Assembly: GCF_910592395.1 (NCBI RefSeq)
Contig: NC_088318.1
Span: forward strand, 6,468,756 to 6,532,755
Origin: Lineus longissimus
Taxonomy: Eukaryota > Nemertea > Pilidiophora > Heteronemertea > Lineidae
DNA: 64,000 bases
Direction: 5' to 3'
Positions 12,400 through 25,017 of the stretch are shown here, in pieces. The position numbers and the translations under genes were made by a program. How positions within the stretch are numbered: position 1 is the stretch's first letter; every line of letters begins with the position of its first letter. Under the pieces are notes generated by a model that had not been told where the DNA came from, made no database searches, and worked only from the letters and a program-made list of their open reading frames with translations.

Positions 12400-13600
12400 G
12401 TTAGTTGCAATGACCCTTGGAGGCAATTGTTCCTGCTGCACAGGCCACATTGATACAATAACCCTGAGGGACATTTGATCCTGTTACACCGCCCACAGTC
12501 TGGCCCAATGACCCTGAGAGACATTTGTTCCACTGGCCACAGTTGAGCACAATTACCCTAAGGACTCCCTGTTTATATACGCCTACCACAGTTTAGCACA
12601 ATAACCCTGAGGAACATCAGTTGATCCCATTACGTCGGGCTCATTTGGGCACAATAACCCTAGGAGACATTTGCTCCTGTTACACCGGCCACATTGACAC
12701 TATGACCCTGAGGTACATTTCTTCCTGTCACACCGGCCACAGTTGGTTGCAATTACCCTGGAGACATTTGTTCCTATTACATTGGCCGTAGTTGAGCACA
12801 ATGATAGTTGGTCTGCGTGACATTTTCCCTGTTACACCCACCACAATTAGGTACAATGACCCTTGGTGACATTTGTTACTGTTACACCCGCCACTGTTAA
12901 CCGATAACAACTCGAGGGAGCATTATTTCGAATGTACTCATGACAATTGTTACTGTTCACACCGGCCCCCCTCTCCGGCACAACAATCCTGGGAGACATT
13001 TGTTCCTATTACACAGGCCACGATTTTAAAGCACAATGACCCTGAGGGAGATTTCTCCCTGTTACACCCGCCGCAGTTTTTCCTGTTACACCGGCCACTT
13101 GGTACCCTGAGGTACATTTCCTGTCACACTGGCCACAGTTGGGCGCAATTACCCTGGGAGACGTATTCCTATTAAACTGGCCATAGTTTAGCACACTGAT
13201 CCTGGGAGACATTTTCCCCTGTTATACCCGCCACAATTAGGTATAGTGACCCTTGGTGACATTTCTTACTATTACACTCGCCACAATTAACCCATAAGGT
13301 CTCGAGGTATTATCATTTCGAATGTACTAATTACCCACAGAGACATTTGTAAATGTTGCTTCAGACAGTGGCCGTCACAACAACCCTGTGAGACATTTTT
13401 TCCTAGTCTTGGAGGCATTTCTCCCTGTTAGGCTACACTGGCCACAATTCGGCACAAATGGCCCTACTGGGATACATTTGTTCCTATTACATTGGTCGTA
13501 GTTGAGCACAATGATCATGGGTCTGCGTGACATTTTTCCCTGTTACACCCACCACAGTTAGGTACAATGACCCTTGGTGATATTTCAATAAGTCATAAAT
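12400..13600. repeat. Minisatellite, unit roughly 50 bp
   Basis: Degenerate tandem units follow the pattern CAATGACCCTGAGGxACATT, then TGTTCCTGTTACACCGGCCA, then CAGTTGxGCA. CCCTGAGG-type starts recur at about 12462, 12509, 12605, 12657 and 12703, a spacing of 46-52 bp. Later units are more diverged. The frames through it are repeat artefacts. Confidence 0.8.
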
Positions 13601-14067
13601 CAGTCACTGGAATACTACGTTTCGCCAGTGTCCACCGAGAGATACCGGGAGATCCCGATTTAGGAAATACCAAGGTCCATAACAAGTTGTAACACAAGAC
13701 GCTCAGCTGTGGATAAGCGGAAGATCATGCTGTGGCGGGTTGTGTGATTGAACGTTTGATGTCGGCTGCGAACTTGCTCCCGTTACTCTAAGCCGTCTCA
13801 TTTTTCTCACCGTGGTGTATGTCACCGTGCTGGAAACACAAATCGGGGCTACCAAGCCCGATTCGGTCTGGTTGTGATTATTTCATCTTGTCCCCAATCC
13901 GCGGCGCAACTGCAGTCAGTCTCGATTCGTCTTATCTCTCTCTTTGTGTGTGCAAATAGCAGTGCTCACAATTGATAGCAAAATCACTGTCGTTTATTTC
14001 ATATGCGATCAGGTCATATTCAAATGTTGATTATGAAGGTTTTGCTGTGGTTCTTTTATACTGTAAC
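13600..14067. other. No recognisable gene
   Basis: Unique-looking sequence between the minisatellite and the left end of the large segmental duplication. I see no gene or RNA. Confidence 0.4.
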
Positions 14068-14295
14068 GATGATGGAACGAGCGGGTAGCAACAGATGACT
14101 TTATTACTCCGGACATCACTACAATGTTACACTGATTACACAGAGGCGACACCTGTCTTTAGAACATTGAATTAAACATCTGAAGACACGGTCCGTTGGT
14201 TTTATCGTTGTTAGATCCTATCAAGTGTTGCTATCCGCTCGTTCCATTATCGGTCTAAAATACCCACAGCAAAACCTGTTATAATGCTGTTGATT

Positions 14296-14646
14296 TATGG
14301 CTGGCGCGAGTGGACAGAATTCAGAATTATGCCACGGCATAAATAGGAATTGTGGTGCACCATTAAATCGACCAATCAAAACCTCGGATCTCGTGAATTA
14401 TGCCGCGGCATAAATAGGAACTGTGGACGGAAGTGCGATTCATACCGCACCATAAATAAAACGATTGCCACCTTCTGATCTAACTATGCCACACCACAAT
14501 TCCTATGTATGCCGTGGCATAATTTTGAATTCTACCGTGGCATAATTCACGCGATCCGATGTTTTGATTGGTTGATTTATGATGCACCACACTTCCTATT
14601 GATGCCGTAGCATAATTCTGAATTTTGTCCACTCGCGCCAGCCACA
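14296..14646. mobile_element. MITE family B, copy 2
   Basis: A 351 bp element with the same inverted ends as 1348-1607. It is flanked by GTTGATT (14289-14295 and 14647-14653). Its flank is identical to that of the copy at 28587-29228, as expected if the insertion preceded the segmental duplication. Confidence 0.75.
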
Positions 14647-14734
14647 GTTGATTATCAAGTTTTTCATGTGTAAACTTATTCTCTTATCAAAAACGTACTA
14701 CTTCAAATAAAGTGGATCGGTCCTTAACGCTGCA

Positions 14735-15022
14735 TTGGCATTGACATTGGCATTGGCACTTGCATTGGCATTGACATTGGCATTGGCATTGGCATTGACA
14801 TTGACATTGGCATTGACATTGACATTGGTATTGACATTGACATTGACCTTGGCATTGACATTGACATTGGCATTGACATTGACATTGACATTGGCATTGA
14901 CATTGGCATTGGCATTGACATTGGCATTGGCATTGGCATTGACATTGACATTGGCATTGACATTGACATTGACATTGGCATTGGCATTGACATTGGCATT
15001 GGCATTGGCATTGACATTGGCA
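14735..15022. repeat. Hexanucleotide microsatellite (CATTGG/CATTGA)n
   Basis: About 47 units of CATTGR in irregular G/A alternation, plus a few single variants (CATTGC, CATTGT). All six frames stay open, giving Leu-Ala/Leu-Thr, Met-Pro/Met-Ser, Cys-Gln and Asn-Val/Asn-Ala peptides. These are artefacts. The same locus in the duplicated copy (29322-29364) has only about seven units. Confidence 0.95.
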
Positions 15023-15561
15023 ATCTGCAAAATGCATGGCCGAGGACATGGAGGAAAACATAATGGAGAGGCCCGCCAAGTCGCCTTTAAATTATTTTGG
15101 GCTACCCTGTAATTAGCCTTACGAAGAATGTTGCCCATGTGGTCTGCAGCGCATCCAACTTCCATATTTGGTACTCATTCGGCAGATTACCATCGCCATT
15201 CCAATGCCAATATCAGTGCCAATGCCGCGTTTAGAACCGACCGAAATAAAGTGAAGTATATATATACCTATACATGTAATACGCTCCAACCCGGATGTAG
15301 GCCTAGGCCTACATTTGATAACGCCCATCATGCAAATGAGTAAACGTCTCCCGTTTTATTAGTTTTTTCGGATTTCACCAAATCGTGCTGCTGCCAGACT
15401 CTATGCATCATGACAATATTGGGCCATTTCACTTGATACATACTTTATACTCCCTCATGCTCAAGGAGAAGTCCTGTTGTAGGCCCTGTTGGCAAGAGGA
15501 TGAACTCAATGGCGCTGGGCACTGCGAGGAGCGAATGGGATACGGTAAATGTGGTGGTCAG

Positions 15562-15694
15562 TGTTACGCTCCAACTCTATAATAGTGCCAACTCTGATGG
15601 ACATGATTCCAACTTCAATATGCCAGCTCTGATGGCGATAGATAAGATGTCTCTACCCGGTGAACGGTTTGTTCCAACTCTAATATGCCAACTT
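15562..15694. repeat. Left TIR of the Ginger-like element
   Basis: 133 bp. It contains repeated subterminal words of the form CCAACTCT followed by AATATGCC or GATGG (at least three). These could be transposase-binding sites. Confidence 0.85.
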
Positions 15695-16224
15695 TGAAAG
15701 CGGAACTGTGTATACAGTTTCGATACACGTGCGAGTCAAGATATTGCGATCATTCCTTATACTTTCTTCGGTTATCTTTTGTCATTGTGAATTGGGGTTG
15801 GCCGGTTCCGATACGGTACGTACATGCATTGGTTCACTGATTAATCTCATGCGTCTGTTCTAAGAAGTTCGTACACAACTGAGTTGCTGATGATACCCTC
15901 AATGGCCACATTGATATGCTTGGGTCTGTGCTCGTGCAAGGTGGCACAAAATACACGCTTTTTCATAGCAGATAGGGCCGAAGGTAAATGCTCTATCCCA
16001 TGCTAGGCTGGATAGGCAGTGTTGGAGCAGTCCAAGCCCCGGCCTAGGACTACTGCTAGAGGTTGATGTTAATAAATGGACGTTCGGCCTCCTGGAAAAA
16101 AAGATAGACATCTTCAAACACTTGTCACGGGAAAGGGTACATAGGCCTACATGTATTTTCAAAAATTCTATCAAAGAACTCGGCCTGGAAGGGGGAGGGC
16201 TGAAATTCACCTGAAAAAAATCGT

Positions 16225-17643
16225 CGGTTTACCCGATCGATGATGACGTTTATAAGGAGTTGTATCGTTTTCTGTCGGGAGACGTACGATGGCGCGAACT
16301 TTCAACGCCTGCGGAAATGAAAGCAGACCAGAAGAAGATTTCTGGCAGGTACCGAATCATGAGAAAAACCAATCCGCTAAATGGGAACGACGAGGAAAGA
16401 ATTGTGGAAGTCGGTGGACATAGGATATTTCCGAGGATATCAGAAAACCGAAAACCTCTCTTTTCCAACAAAGCTTCGGCCTGTTCTGGCAAAATCAGTG
16501 ATGGCCCGGATCCAAATGGACCTTGTGAACTTCTCAAACATGCCCGTAGAAATAGAGGACATGAAGTACTGTTACGTTCTTTCAGTGCTCGACATCTTCT
16601 CAAGATATCTTTGGCTGAGGCCACTTTGCGACAAAGGGTCGCCTAGGGTGGCTGAAAAGATTGAACACGGCTGACCCAAAATAATCCATTGCGATAACGG
16701 CGGAGAACTCAAGAAGATGGTTAGCAGACCAGCAGAGAGGTTAAACGTAAAAATCATCAAGGGTCGGCCGTATCATCCCCAGACCCAAGGAAAGGTTAGT
16801 TTCAATGCGCTTAAATGTTTAAAAAATGCAAGTTCAGTAGGATAGATTAGAATTTGTTTCAATGAATCTGAGCAAGGACCCCCCCCCCGGGAAAATGAAT
16901 TTAACTCCGGGTCTTGGAGACATATCTAGTTCCACTGGTAGGTCCGACTGTCAGTGAATAAATTTATATCCAAATCGTCACTTTACATTTATCGCCTGTT
17001 GTTACTGCAACCCATGAACTCCTCCATGAAATTATAGGTCCCGCAGATATGAAATTCGTGCTTGTGAATAAATCTTAACGGACAATAATAATCCTGTTCT
17101 TTGTTTTCAGGTTGAAAGGGTACAAAGAACGTGAAAAGAGAAACTCGCGTTTGACATTTCACAATTTGTGCAAACGGGCAAGGCTCATTATTGGGTTGAA
17201 GGATTGCCGTCCTACGCAAGACTGTATAACAACTCTCCGCACGAAGCTTTTAAGAGTAAGTACACACCTAAAGGTTTTTATGATCCGAGGAGACTACAGT
17301 ACTTGGAGATCTCCAGGAGATCGCCATCAAATTTTGCCCCCTCCTGATACCCCCCTCTGAATTAATACCCCTAGGAATTCCTAGTAGGACATGAAAGTTT
17401 TCGTCTGTGATCAGAGGGACAGAAAATATTTTGGGGAAGACAGAAGTCAGGTACATGTTCCACAAAGCAATGGAAAATTGACCGACGACTTTTCATGTGT
17501 ACCTTTTTTCAGATAAATATTGTCCTTTTGAGTCGTTCTTCGCCCGAGTGCCTTGGTTGCCTGGCAGTAAAGAAAAGAATAAGAAAGACGATGGAACAAC
17601 AACCGATGACGAAGACGAACATGAGGAGGAGGACGAAAAATAA
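16225..17643 (+). pseudogene. Integrase/transposase of the Ginger-like element (rve/DDE fold), disrupted
   Basis: The N-terminal part (about 16225-16400) reads ELYRFLSGDVRW then KKISGRYRIMRKTNPLNG in one frame. The catalytic core then continues in another frame (16381-16674), so a frameshift lies near 16400. Core motifs are IQMDLVNF (first Asp, about 16519), VLDIFSRYLW, HCDNGGELKK (second Asp, about 16694) and RPYHPQTQGK. The reading frame crosses two apparent introns with good sites: donor GGTTAGT at about 16794 to acceptor TTTTCAG at 17111, and donor GTAAGT at 17254 to acceptor TTTTTCAG near 17512. After the first intron comes VER (the catalytic Glu), then HYWVEGLPSYARLYNNSPHE, then an acidic tail ending DEDEHEEEDEK. 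In-frame TGA codons at 16672 and about 17132 break the frame. The organisation resembles KRBA2/GIN-type integrase genes. Confidence 0.8.
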
Positions 17644-18027
17644 ATGGGGGTGATTATCCTTTATAGATAATTCCTAGATGCGGGATGCAGTCATCCTTCG
17701 TCCAGCGGGTTTATTTTTGCTTGCTCCTTTTTCATGTGACAAATCAGTAAAGAGATTCTGGCTTAAATTTCTGTGTTGAGCTTCCAAGATAGTTGAACAC
17801 CTGAGCGAGAAATCACGACTTAATGCTCCGAAAAAAACGAAGGTGGTAGGTTCGAATATTCCTCGTCCTCATGTGATATTTTCTTCGATGGGCCCTATGT
17901 GTGCTGAAGATGAGCCAAATTGGAAGGGGGGGGGGGGGTGTTGTTTTGGCATGGAATGACCCACATGGAAAGTAAAATCTCTCCCGTTGTTTGCCTCATA
18001 CTCTCAATGTTTCTACGTCTTTTTCAG

Positions 18028-19537
18028 GTGGATACAAAAGAGAACAGTGCAACCCTGGATGATGTTCAAGCTTTCAAAGCAGCTGCCGATGAAATTAGAG
18101 AAGAGGTCAGAAAGACTTCGAAGAAATACGCACAGAAGATGGTTAACAAAAAGCTAGGCAAATCACCTCCAAGTGTATACGCAGTTGGGGATAAAGTGTT
18201 GGTGCGGATTCAAGGTACAGAACAGCGGAAAAGTGGAAAGAAGGTGAAGGCACCAAAAGCAGTCGAGGGGGTCGTTACAAAGGCTCGGAAACAAAAGTAC
18301 TGTTACAGGGTAAAATACATCTTAGATGATGCCGAAAATGAAGGATGGTTTTCGGTGAGCGATATCACGTCTATGACGCGTAAAGAAGAAGCGAAACGCC
18401 GACCGAGAACTGCAAAGACAACAGAGGAATATCTATTCGAGGAGTATTTAACGAATACAGCGTCTTTCTCATCTGTGGAGGCAATGTTGGAATTCATTGA
18501 ACTCAACCAAGCAATTGAATGCTCAAGATTGGAACACCAGTCAAGAAATAGCATGCAAGAGCGATTCTTCGCAACCATCACCAACCATGGTCTCCAGGTT
18601 AGACGAAAAATTGAAGGCGATGGGAACCGCATGTTCGCAACTCTCGTCGACCAGTTGGAACGCGTCGGCATAAACGATTTTAACCCGAGAACGCTAAGAC
18701 TAAACATCGTAGAGTTTTTACGACGCAACCCAAGGATGTCAGATGGCACCGAATTATTCTCGTTTGTGAGTGGTGACAACAGTTGGGAGGAGTACCTGAG
18801 TCGAATGAGCCGCCAAGGTACATGGGGAGACCACTTAGTTCTGCGCGCTGCTTCAGAGATGTTGAAAATGCAAATTGTGGTAATTTCGAGCGTATCTGAT
18901 CGTCCTGTTACCATCCACACTTCTGCTGAAACCACTCAGTGCCCAAGACTCCTACTAGGACACCCCTTTGAACTGCACGAGCCTTGAAGAAGCCCAGCAT
19001 CACGCAGACAGTCCCAGTATCGGTGCTGCACACTTGGACCCAAATGATGCATTTACAAACGAAAGTGTTCTTGAGAGTACCGAGAATACCTCAGATGATG
19101 TGCGTGGTTCCGTAGACTTGCAGTCCCAAACAGTGTCGATGGGAAAACCCCATGAAGGACCCGATGACCCATCATATACTTTACCTCTGGATGCTGAATG
19201 GCCTTTGGATGATGATGAAATAAGACAGGCTGTAAGAGCGGAAAGGGGTGAACATTTAACGGAATGGGATGCTGTCCCAGAAAATCACTGGCTCTTTGGC
19301 ATAACGAATGCGAGCGTGCTGTGGGCCAGAGATGCACAGACGAGAGGAATCACACTGGAAAAGGTGAATGGGCATTACGTTTTGAATGAAGAACTGATGG
19401 ACGATTTTGACGCATTCCAGGGGAAAATGACAGCAGAGGATTCTCGAAAACGCTTCAAAGACAAGCTTCTTAAAATTTGGCTTGCCAAATTTCGACCTTC
19501 AACAGCTTTTCCGGAAGACGGTGATTTTTTTTCCTAA
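18028..19537 (+). pseudogene. OTU-like protein gene of the Ginger-like element, frameshifted
   Basis: An acceptor TTTTTCAG precedes 18028. The first frame runs to 18987. It starts with a basic integrase C-terminal-like region (YAVGDKVLVRI, then KVKAPKAVEGVV). It continues with an OTU-like region: KIEGDGNRMFATLVDQL, then LRLNIVEFLRRNP, then GTWGDHLVLRAASEMLKMQI, then LLLGHPFELHE. In OTU cysteine proteases the catalytic Cys follows Gly-Asp-Gly-Asn. Here that position is Arg, so protease activity looks lost. At about 18975 the frame shifts by one. The second frame (to 19537) continues with an acidic linker and a C-terminal module, DDFDAF then SRKRFKDKLLKIWLAKF. That module is shared with the other element at 38161-38613. 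Joining to the upstream integrase exons is plausible but not shown. Confidence 0.75.
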
Positions 19538-19539
19538 TG

Positions 19540-20700
19540 AACTCAACATCAGCTAGAGAATTTGATGAGTGGAAGTGCTCCTATCTGATATAGTTAATAA
19601 CAACCGTAACATGTGTAGCTTCACTTTACTTTACCGTGAACAAAGGTCTAGTTTTGTTTAGTAAATAGTCAACTAAACATATACTTGAATATGACATGAA
19701 CCATGATTATACACTTTATGATAATTTGGATGAGAACCTTTAATTTCGTTCAAAGGCTATCTTCCAGATATTTTTCTGAGAAAAATATATCGTAGTCAGT
19801 AATTGTACTATCTGTATCTATTAGAAAATACATAGTAAGTGATCTTGATCTTAATGTTTTTATACTTGGTTTTCTTGCTTTTTAATGTATTTGTACAGAT
19901 TCATTTTACGTCAGTCAAAGCACCAAAAGAGGCGAATTTTGCATTTCTAGACACTTTAGGCAATAGCTTTGTTCGAAAAAGACTAATAAGGGTCTAATTT
20001 GTTAGCCAACTCCTTGAGACACAAAAGGATGTCGTGTCTTTTTCACAAGCTAGCTTGCCAAATTAAAGTGCAATTAGACCTTAATTACTTATTTCTGTCC
20101 AAAGTTAGGCCTCTTTTTGTCTAAAAGGTTTAGAAATGCAAAACCTGCCTCATTTGGTAATATTAGTGGTGATGGGTGTCCCCACGACTCGATCATCTGA
20201 CTAGTCACGGGTAGCTGGACCTAAGATCTTTGGATCTCAATGCCAATTGTCAACTGAGATATCCTTCATCTACGATTGTTTTATCCTTACTAATATCTGT
20301 CACAATAACCTATGTCTAAAGATGATGAGCAAATGTCAATAGACATGAATAAGCAGGGACAAGTCCTGATGCAGGGCGGTCAAACAATCTTTGGAGGACA
20401 CCATGAACTTTTTCTACACTGAAAAAATCAACATGAAAAATCAACATGAAAATCACACAGCCGACGTAGAGGCATGTCAAATGCCTGTGTCGTCATTTTA
20501 CAACCCGCATTCATTAAACACCAAAATACCAATGGCTACAATCAAATTGTTGCTCTTTTTGTGCCCAATATCTTCAGGATGTTCAGGAAGTCAGCTGAAT
20601 GGACCATGGGAGATCTTTGCGTCCTTGCGGATAAGAAGACGAACGATCATCCTGCTTTACTTAGGCGTTTTTAAATCATTCAGACTGATTGCAAACTCTC
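19540..20700. other. Non-coding 3' part of the Ginger-like element
   Basis: AT-rich sequence between the last ORF and the right TIR. Around 19940-20130 there are inverted halves (AATTTTGCATTTCTAGACAC and its approximate complement near 20130) that form a fold-back of about 200 bp, perhaps a small nested MITE. I see no gene. Confidence 0.45.
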
Positions 20701-20703
20701 GTA

Positions 20704-20850
20704 TAGTTGGCATATTAGAGTTGGAACAAACCGTTCACCCGGTAGAGACATCTTGCGGCTGAATACTTATCTATCTCCATTGGAGTTGGCATATTTAAGT
20801 TGGAATCATGTCCATCAGAGTTGGCACTATTATAGAGTTGGAGCGTAACA
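20704..20850. repeat. Right TIR of the Ginger-like element
   Basis: 147 bp, the reverse complement of 15562-15694 apart from a 14 nt insertion (about 20753-20766) and a few substitutions. Confidence 0.85.
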
Positions 20851-21705
20851 GTCAGTCGGTAACTCGGCGTTTTTCCGGTTACCATCTCGACCAGGTATTT
20901 TTCCGGTTACCATCTCGACCAGGTATAGAGAAAAATGAGAATAGGCAAAGTGAGAGCTATATTTTGGAAAGTGAATTGTGATAGCGGAGCTTGTTTCCAT
21001 GACTCTTGTATATACAGAAGACTACGGTGGCCCATAGAGGACATGCGTTTATTTTCAATATATTAGAATATTTTTCTTTTTACAATGCGATTTTTTTCTC
21101 CCGAATTACAACCGTCGTCGGTATTTCTCACCGCCGAAAAAATAATTCCCACCGCCGGGTTAAAAATAATAATTCCCACCACCGCGGTGGAAAATAATAT
21201 CCACCGCGGTGAGAAATGTTTACAACCACGATTGTGGCTGGACTAGTATCAGGTCAAGGAGAGTATAGATCGGAGCGGGAGCTAATTCGTTATTGACATC
21301 GCAAGGATGAAGACAATTGAAGAGGTAGGTCATTGACATTGTATAATTCAGGTCTACTGCCACAAGCTACTAAATCAAAGCAGGTCCTATCATTACAAAG
21401 AGCCGGCATCTTCACAGCACAAGTGGTATGACACGTGCAATGAATTGCGAACTTACAAAATTGGCTCAACTGAGAGCAAGTGAATGCTGGTGGAGCTTGT
21501 TACATGCTTTAGCGTGTAAATAACTGTATATAACTTTCTTTTTGCTTGATTTGTTATTACATGATTGGTATGGTGGATGGGGAAGCAAACTCCTTGCGTC
21601 TTCCCACCACTTTACGTTATAATATGCATTTTATTTTAAACTTTTTACTTCTGTTTCTGTTCTCCTGACCCTCCATTTTGGGTCCAGCTTATTTGGCTTG
21701 TTACT

Positions 21706-24426
21706 ATGGCGTCTTTAGATCTATCCACCTGGAATATTCAGGGCGGTTTAGATACCAAACTTTATGATAGCGATTTTGTCTCTGATCTCACTTGTTCTGA
21801 TATTATTTGTCACACCGAGACTTGGTGTACATATGACTCTGTAAATAACCTATATATTCCGAACGATTTCGTTCACTATTACAACTGTCGCCAAAGCTCT
21901 TCATCTGGTCATAACGGTGGTGGTGTCGCTCTTGGTGAAGAAGCAACTATGTATGTAAATTAGAATCATCAAATGAGGATTTCTTGTTTTTCAAGATAGA
22001 CAAAGGTCTACTCCAATTAGAACAAGACCTATTTGTCGGTGTGGTGTACATTGCTCCAAATAATTCTCTGAGATTAAAAGGTGTTGGTGGTCAACTTCAT
22101 TTTCCAGATCTTGAAAACGATGTTGTTGAATACTCTAAGCAAGGTTACGTAATGGTTACTGGTAATTTTAATGCCCGAATTGGAAGGCATGATGATTTTA
22201 TCTCCAATGACTGTGGCAAATTCTTACCATGTAATGTGTATGAGGACGATAATGCTTCACGGAGAATGTCATTAGATTGTAAGACAAATGCTTATTTCAA
22301 AGATCTGCAGAACCTGTGCATTGGCAGTAATCTTAGAATACTGAATGGCAGAACTCTTGGTGACTACCTTGGTCCGATAACATGCCATAATTACAATGGC
22401 GTTTCGATGATGTTTCTCCAGATACATGGTTTACCCACTTTAAAGGTATACTCTCTGATCCCACGGTGGAACTGGAACTAAAACCCTTCCAGAAAAATAT
22501 TGTTGCTCAACTTGAAGCTCTTGAAAGGAGCAATAGTGGTCCAGGACCACTTGATGATCCAATAACTTCAGATGAAATACTTCTGGAGTTGAAACAACTA
22601 AAAAATGGTAAGGCTGGTGGTCCAGACAATATTCTCAATGAGATGCTCAAGTGTGGAAAATCAAAGTTAGTCAAACCGCTCAGTAAGCTGTTCAATACCA
22701 TTCTTGAGTCCGGAAATTTTCCCTCCAGTTGGGCGAATGACTATATGACTGTTTTACATAAAAAAGGTACCAAAAAGACCCGAATAATTATAGGGGTATT
22801 AGCCTCTCGAGTTGTCTTGGTAAATTATTCACTAAATGAGTCAACACTCGGCTGACATGTTTTTTAAATGCAAATGGTCATATCCCGCCAGAGCAAGGTG
22901 GGTTTCGGAAAAATGTTCGCACCTCGGACAACGCCTTCGGACAACGTCTCTTCAAGACAAATACAAATTTAAAGAAAAAACAGGTCTCTTCTCATGTTTT
23001 GTTGACTTTTCCAAAGCTTTTGACTCAGTTTGGAGACCTGGTCTGCTCTACAAGCTCCAAAAGTGCAATGTTACAGGGAATGTACAATATTATTCAGTCG
23101 ATGTTTGCAAATAGCTCGACACAAATTAAACTGGCGGACGGTCTCCTTCCCAAAATTGGAACGTCTAGAGGTGTCCGGCAAGGTTGTTCGTTGAGTCCAA
23201 CTCTTTTTAATTTATTTTTGTCAGATCTGCCAAGCCATTTGTTATCAAATAGTGATGATTGTGTTGAACTTGATTATTATAAATTATGTTGTTTACTATA
23301 TGCTGATGAATTGGTTTTACTGTCCTCCTCTGCTGAAGGTTTGAATAAAACTTTAGCCAGCCTTCAACAGTACTGCGGTATGTCGAATCCGACAGTGAAC
23401 AGATCCAAAACAAAGGTAGTTGAGTTTAAAAGTCCACGTTTAAGGTGTGACGCGGTAAACACGTATCTATATAATAATTCAAAGATTGAGGTAGCAGACA
23501 GTTACACTTACCTCGGTATTAAATTTCATGCCTCTGGCAAATGTTCATTCTCTGCAACGGATATATGTCATAAAGCCAGGAAGGCAGTTTTCAAATTGAA
23601 GCATGATCTACCTGTATCACTCTCGCAAGATGTGCATTTATCCATGAAGCTATTTGATGCAATGGTTCTCCCAGTATTATCTTATGGATGCGAGATATGG
23701 GGTTTTGAGTCGTTAAAATCAAATAACAGTATTGATTCTCTGCAATTAAAATGTTGCAAAGAGGTTTTAGGTGTCTCTAAATACGCTCCCAATGCTGCTG
23801 TGCTTGGGGAACTCGGGAGATATCCTTTGAAGGTTGTTATTCTTACTAGAATTTTACGTTTTTGTGAACATGTAACTGACTTTAATAACAATAATCTTCT
23901 CCTAAAACTCGCCTTCAAATCTCAGTTAGATAATGTCAAACGGTATCCTAAATCTTCATGGATTGGCTCTCTGAAAAAGTCTTTAAATCTTTCTGGCCTT
24001 GGGAACATTTGGCAGTCACTCCTCCACTTCAAGGGGTCAAATGTTGATATTTCTCTGTTTAATATGAGGTTAAAGGATATGTACCAACATGAATTGCATT
24101 CCATATTGTATAATGATGTACGTAGGAACCCTGCACAGAAAAACAAACTCCATCTTTACAGACAATTCAAATCATCTTTCACATATGAAAGTTATCTATC
24201 AATGATGCTACCGACCATTGATCGAATTCAATTAACTAGATTTAGGATAAGTAATCACAAATTAAAAATTGAGTCTGGCACACGGGCACCCCGGTTGCAG
24301 AAAGATTGTGCCCCCACTGCAATAAAGTTGAAACAGAGATTCATTAATTCCTGTTTGAATGTAATCTTTTCAACTATCAACGGTCCCGACTCAACTTGCC
24401 TAACTGCAATCTTCCCAATGACTTAA
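21706..24426 (+). pseudogene. Dead non-LTR retrotransposon (endonuclease + reverse transcriptase)
   Basis: The frames in order are 21706-21963 and 21984-22481 (AP-type endonuclease: LSTWNIQGGLD, HTETWC, VTGNFNARIG), then 22466-22855, 22836-23114 and 22999-24426 (reverse transcriptase: NGKAGGPDNI, CFVDFSKAFDSVW, GVRQGCSLSPTLFNLF, LLYADELVLLSS). The frame breaks several times. The endonuclease GDFN motif has become GNFN, and the RT box usually written YADD reads YADE. Part of the sequence between endonuclease and RT is missing. The C-terminal region is long and open (to 24426). Overall order and tail suggest a CR1/L2/Jockey-type element. It is inactive. Confidence 0.85.
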
Positions 24427-24831
24427 AATTCATAAAAACAATGTCATCTACAGATTTTCATGTCGTATCATCATTGGGACATTTTATAACCAAAGCTTTC
24501 AAAATTAGGAACGTAAATGTTGAATACGTTCCTAAATATTTCTAGTCCTGTAAATAATCATAGCACTTACTACAATTTTTTGGTTGGTTTGAAATTACAT
24601 GTACATGCAGTTGCTGCATTATTTGTGTGTTTACTGTCACTGTGTCTTCACAACGCATATGTCTCTGTTTTCTTCAAAAAACTAGAGCGCTTTTAGACCT
24701 CTGATTAGCTGTGCTGTAACGATAGCAACGTGGGATTGTGGTTATATTGTAAATTTATTGTTTTGATATTTTGATAGTAATGTACATTTGTATTTGTGTT
24801 TCGTGCCTTATATGCAAAGATTGTGTTTTGG

Positions 24832-24935
24832 CCAATAAATTTCATGTCGTGTCGTGTCGTGTCGTGTCGTGTCGTGTCGTGTCGTGTCGTGTCGTTTCGT
24901 TTCGTTTCGTTTCATTTCGTTTCATTTCACTTCAG
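24832..24935 (+). repeat. LINE 3' tail: (GTCGT)n then (TTCGT)n
   Basis: AATAAATTTCAT is followed by about ten GTCGT units, then TTCGT/TTCAT variants. This is the tandem tail of the LINE above, comparable in kind to the TTATC tail at 2293-2330. Confidence 0.85.
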
Positions 24936-25017
24936 GACATAGCCTAGCCTAGTAGCTGGCCGGGGGCATCCATGCTGTGTGTTCGATGTATCCTATACTA
25001 CTAGAATGTCCACATTT

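Larger units (their letters stand above)
15562..20850 (+). mobile_element. Ginger-like integrase DNA transposon, 5.29 kb, with TIRs and 5 bp target duplication
   Basis: The element begins TGTTACGCTCC and ends GGAGCGTAACA. The terminal inverted repeats span 15562-15694 and 20704-20850 and are nearly identical apart from a 14 nt indel. It is flanked by GTCAG on both sides (15557-15561 and 20851-20855). The uninterrupted site is in the second duplication copy as GTTAG (29978-29982), so the boundaries are supported independently. The cargo is a split retroviral-type integrase gene (16225-17643) and an OTU-like gene (18028-19537). There are no LTRs, gag or reverse transcriptase. TGT...ACA ends plus a Gypsy-type integrase fit the Ginger class of cut-and-paste transposons. 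Both genes carry stops or frameshifts, so this copy is not autonomous now. Confidence 0.8.

Noticed and set aside
14687-15165. Long open frames of 99-155 codons in several frames
   Set aside because: They are translations of the CATTGR hexanucleotide repeat, open in every frame.
18303-18935. Minus-strand frame of 210 codons
   Set aside because: Antisense shadow of the OTU-like gene; no motifs.
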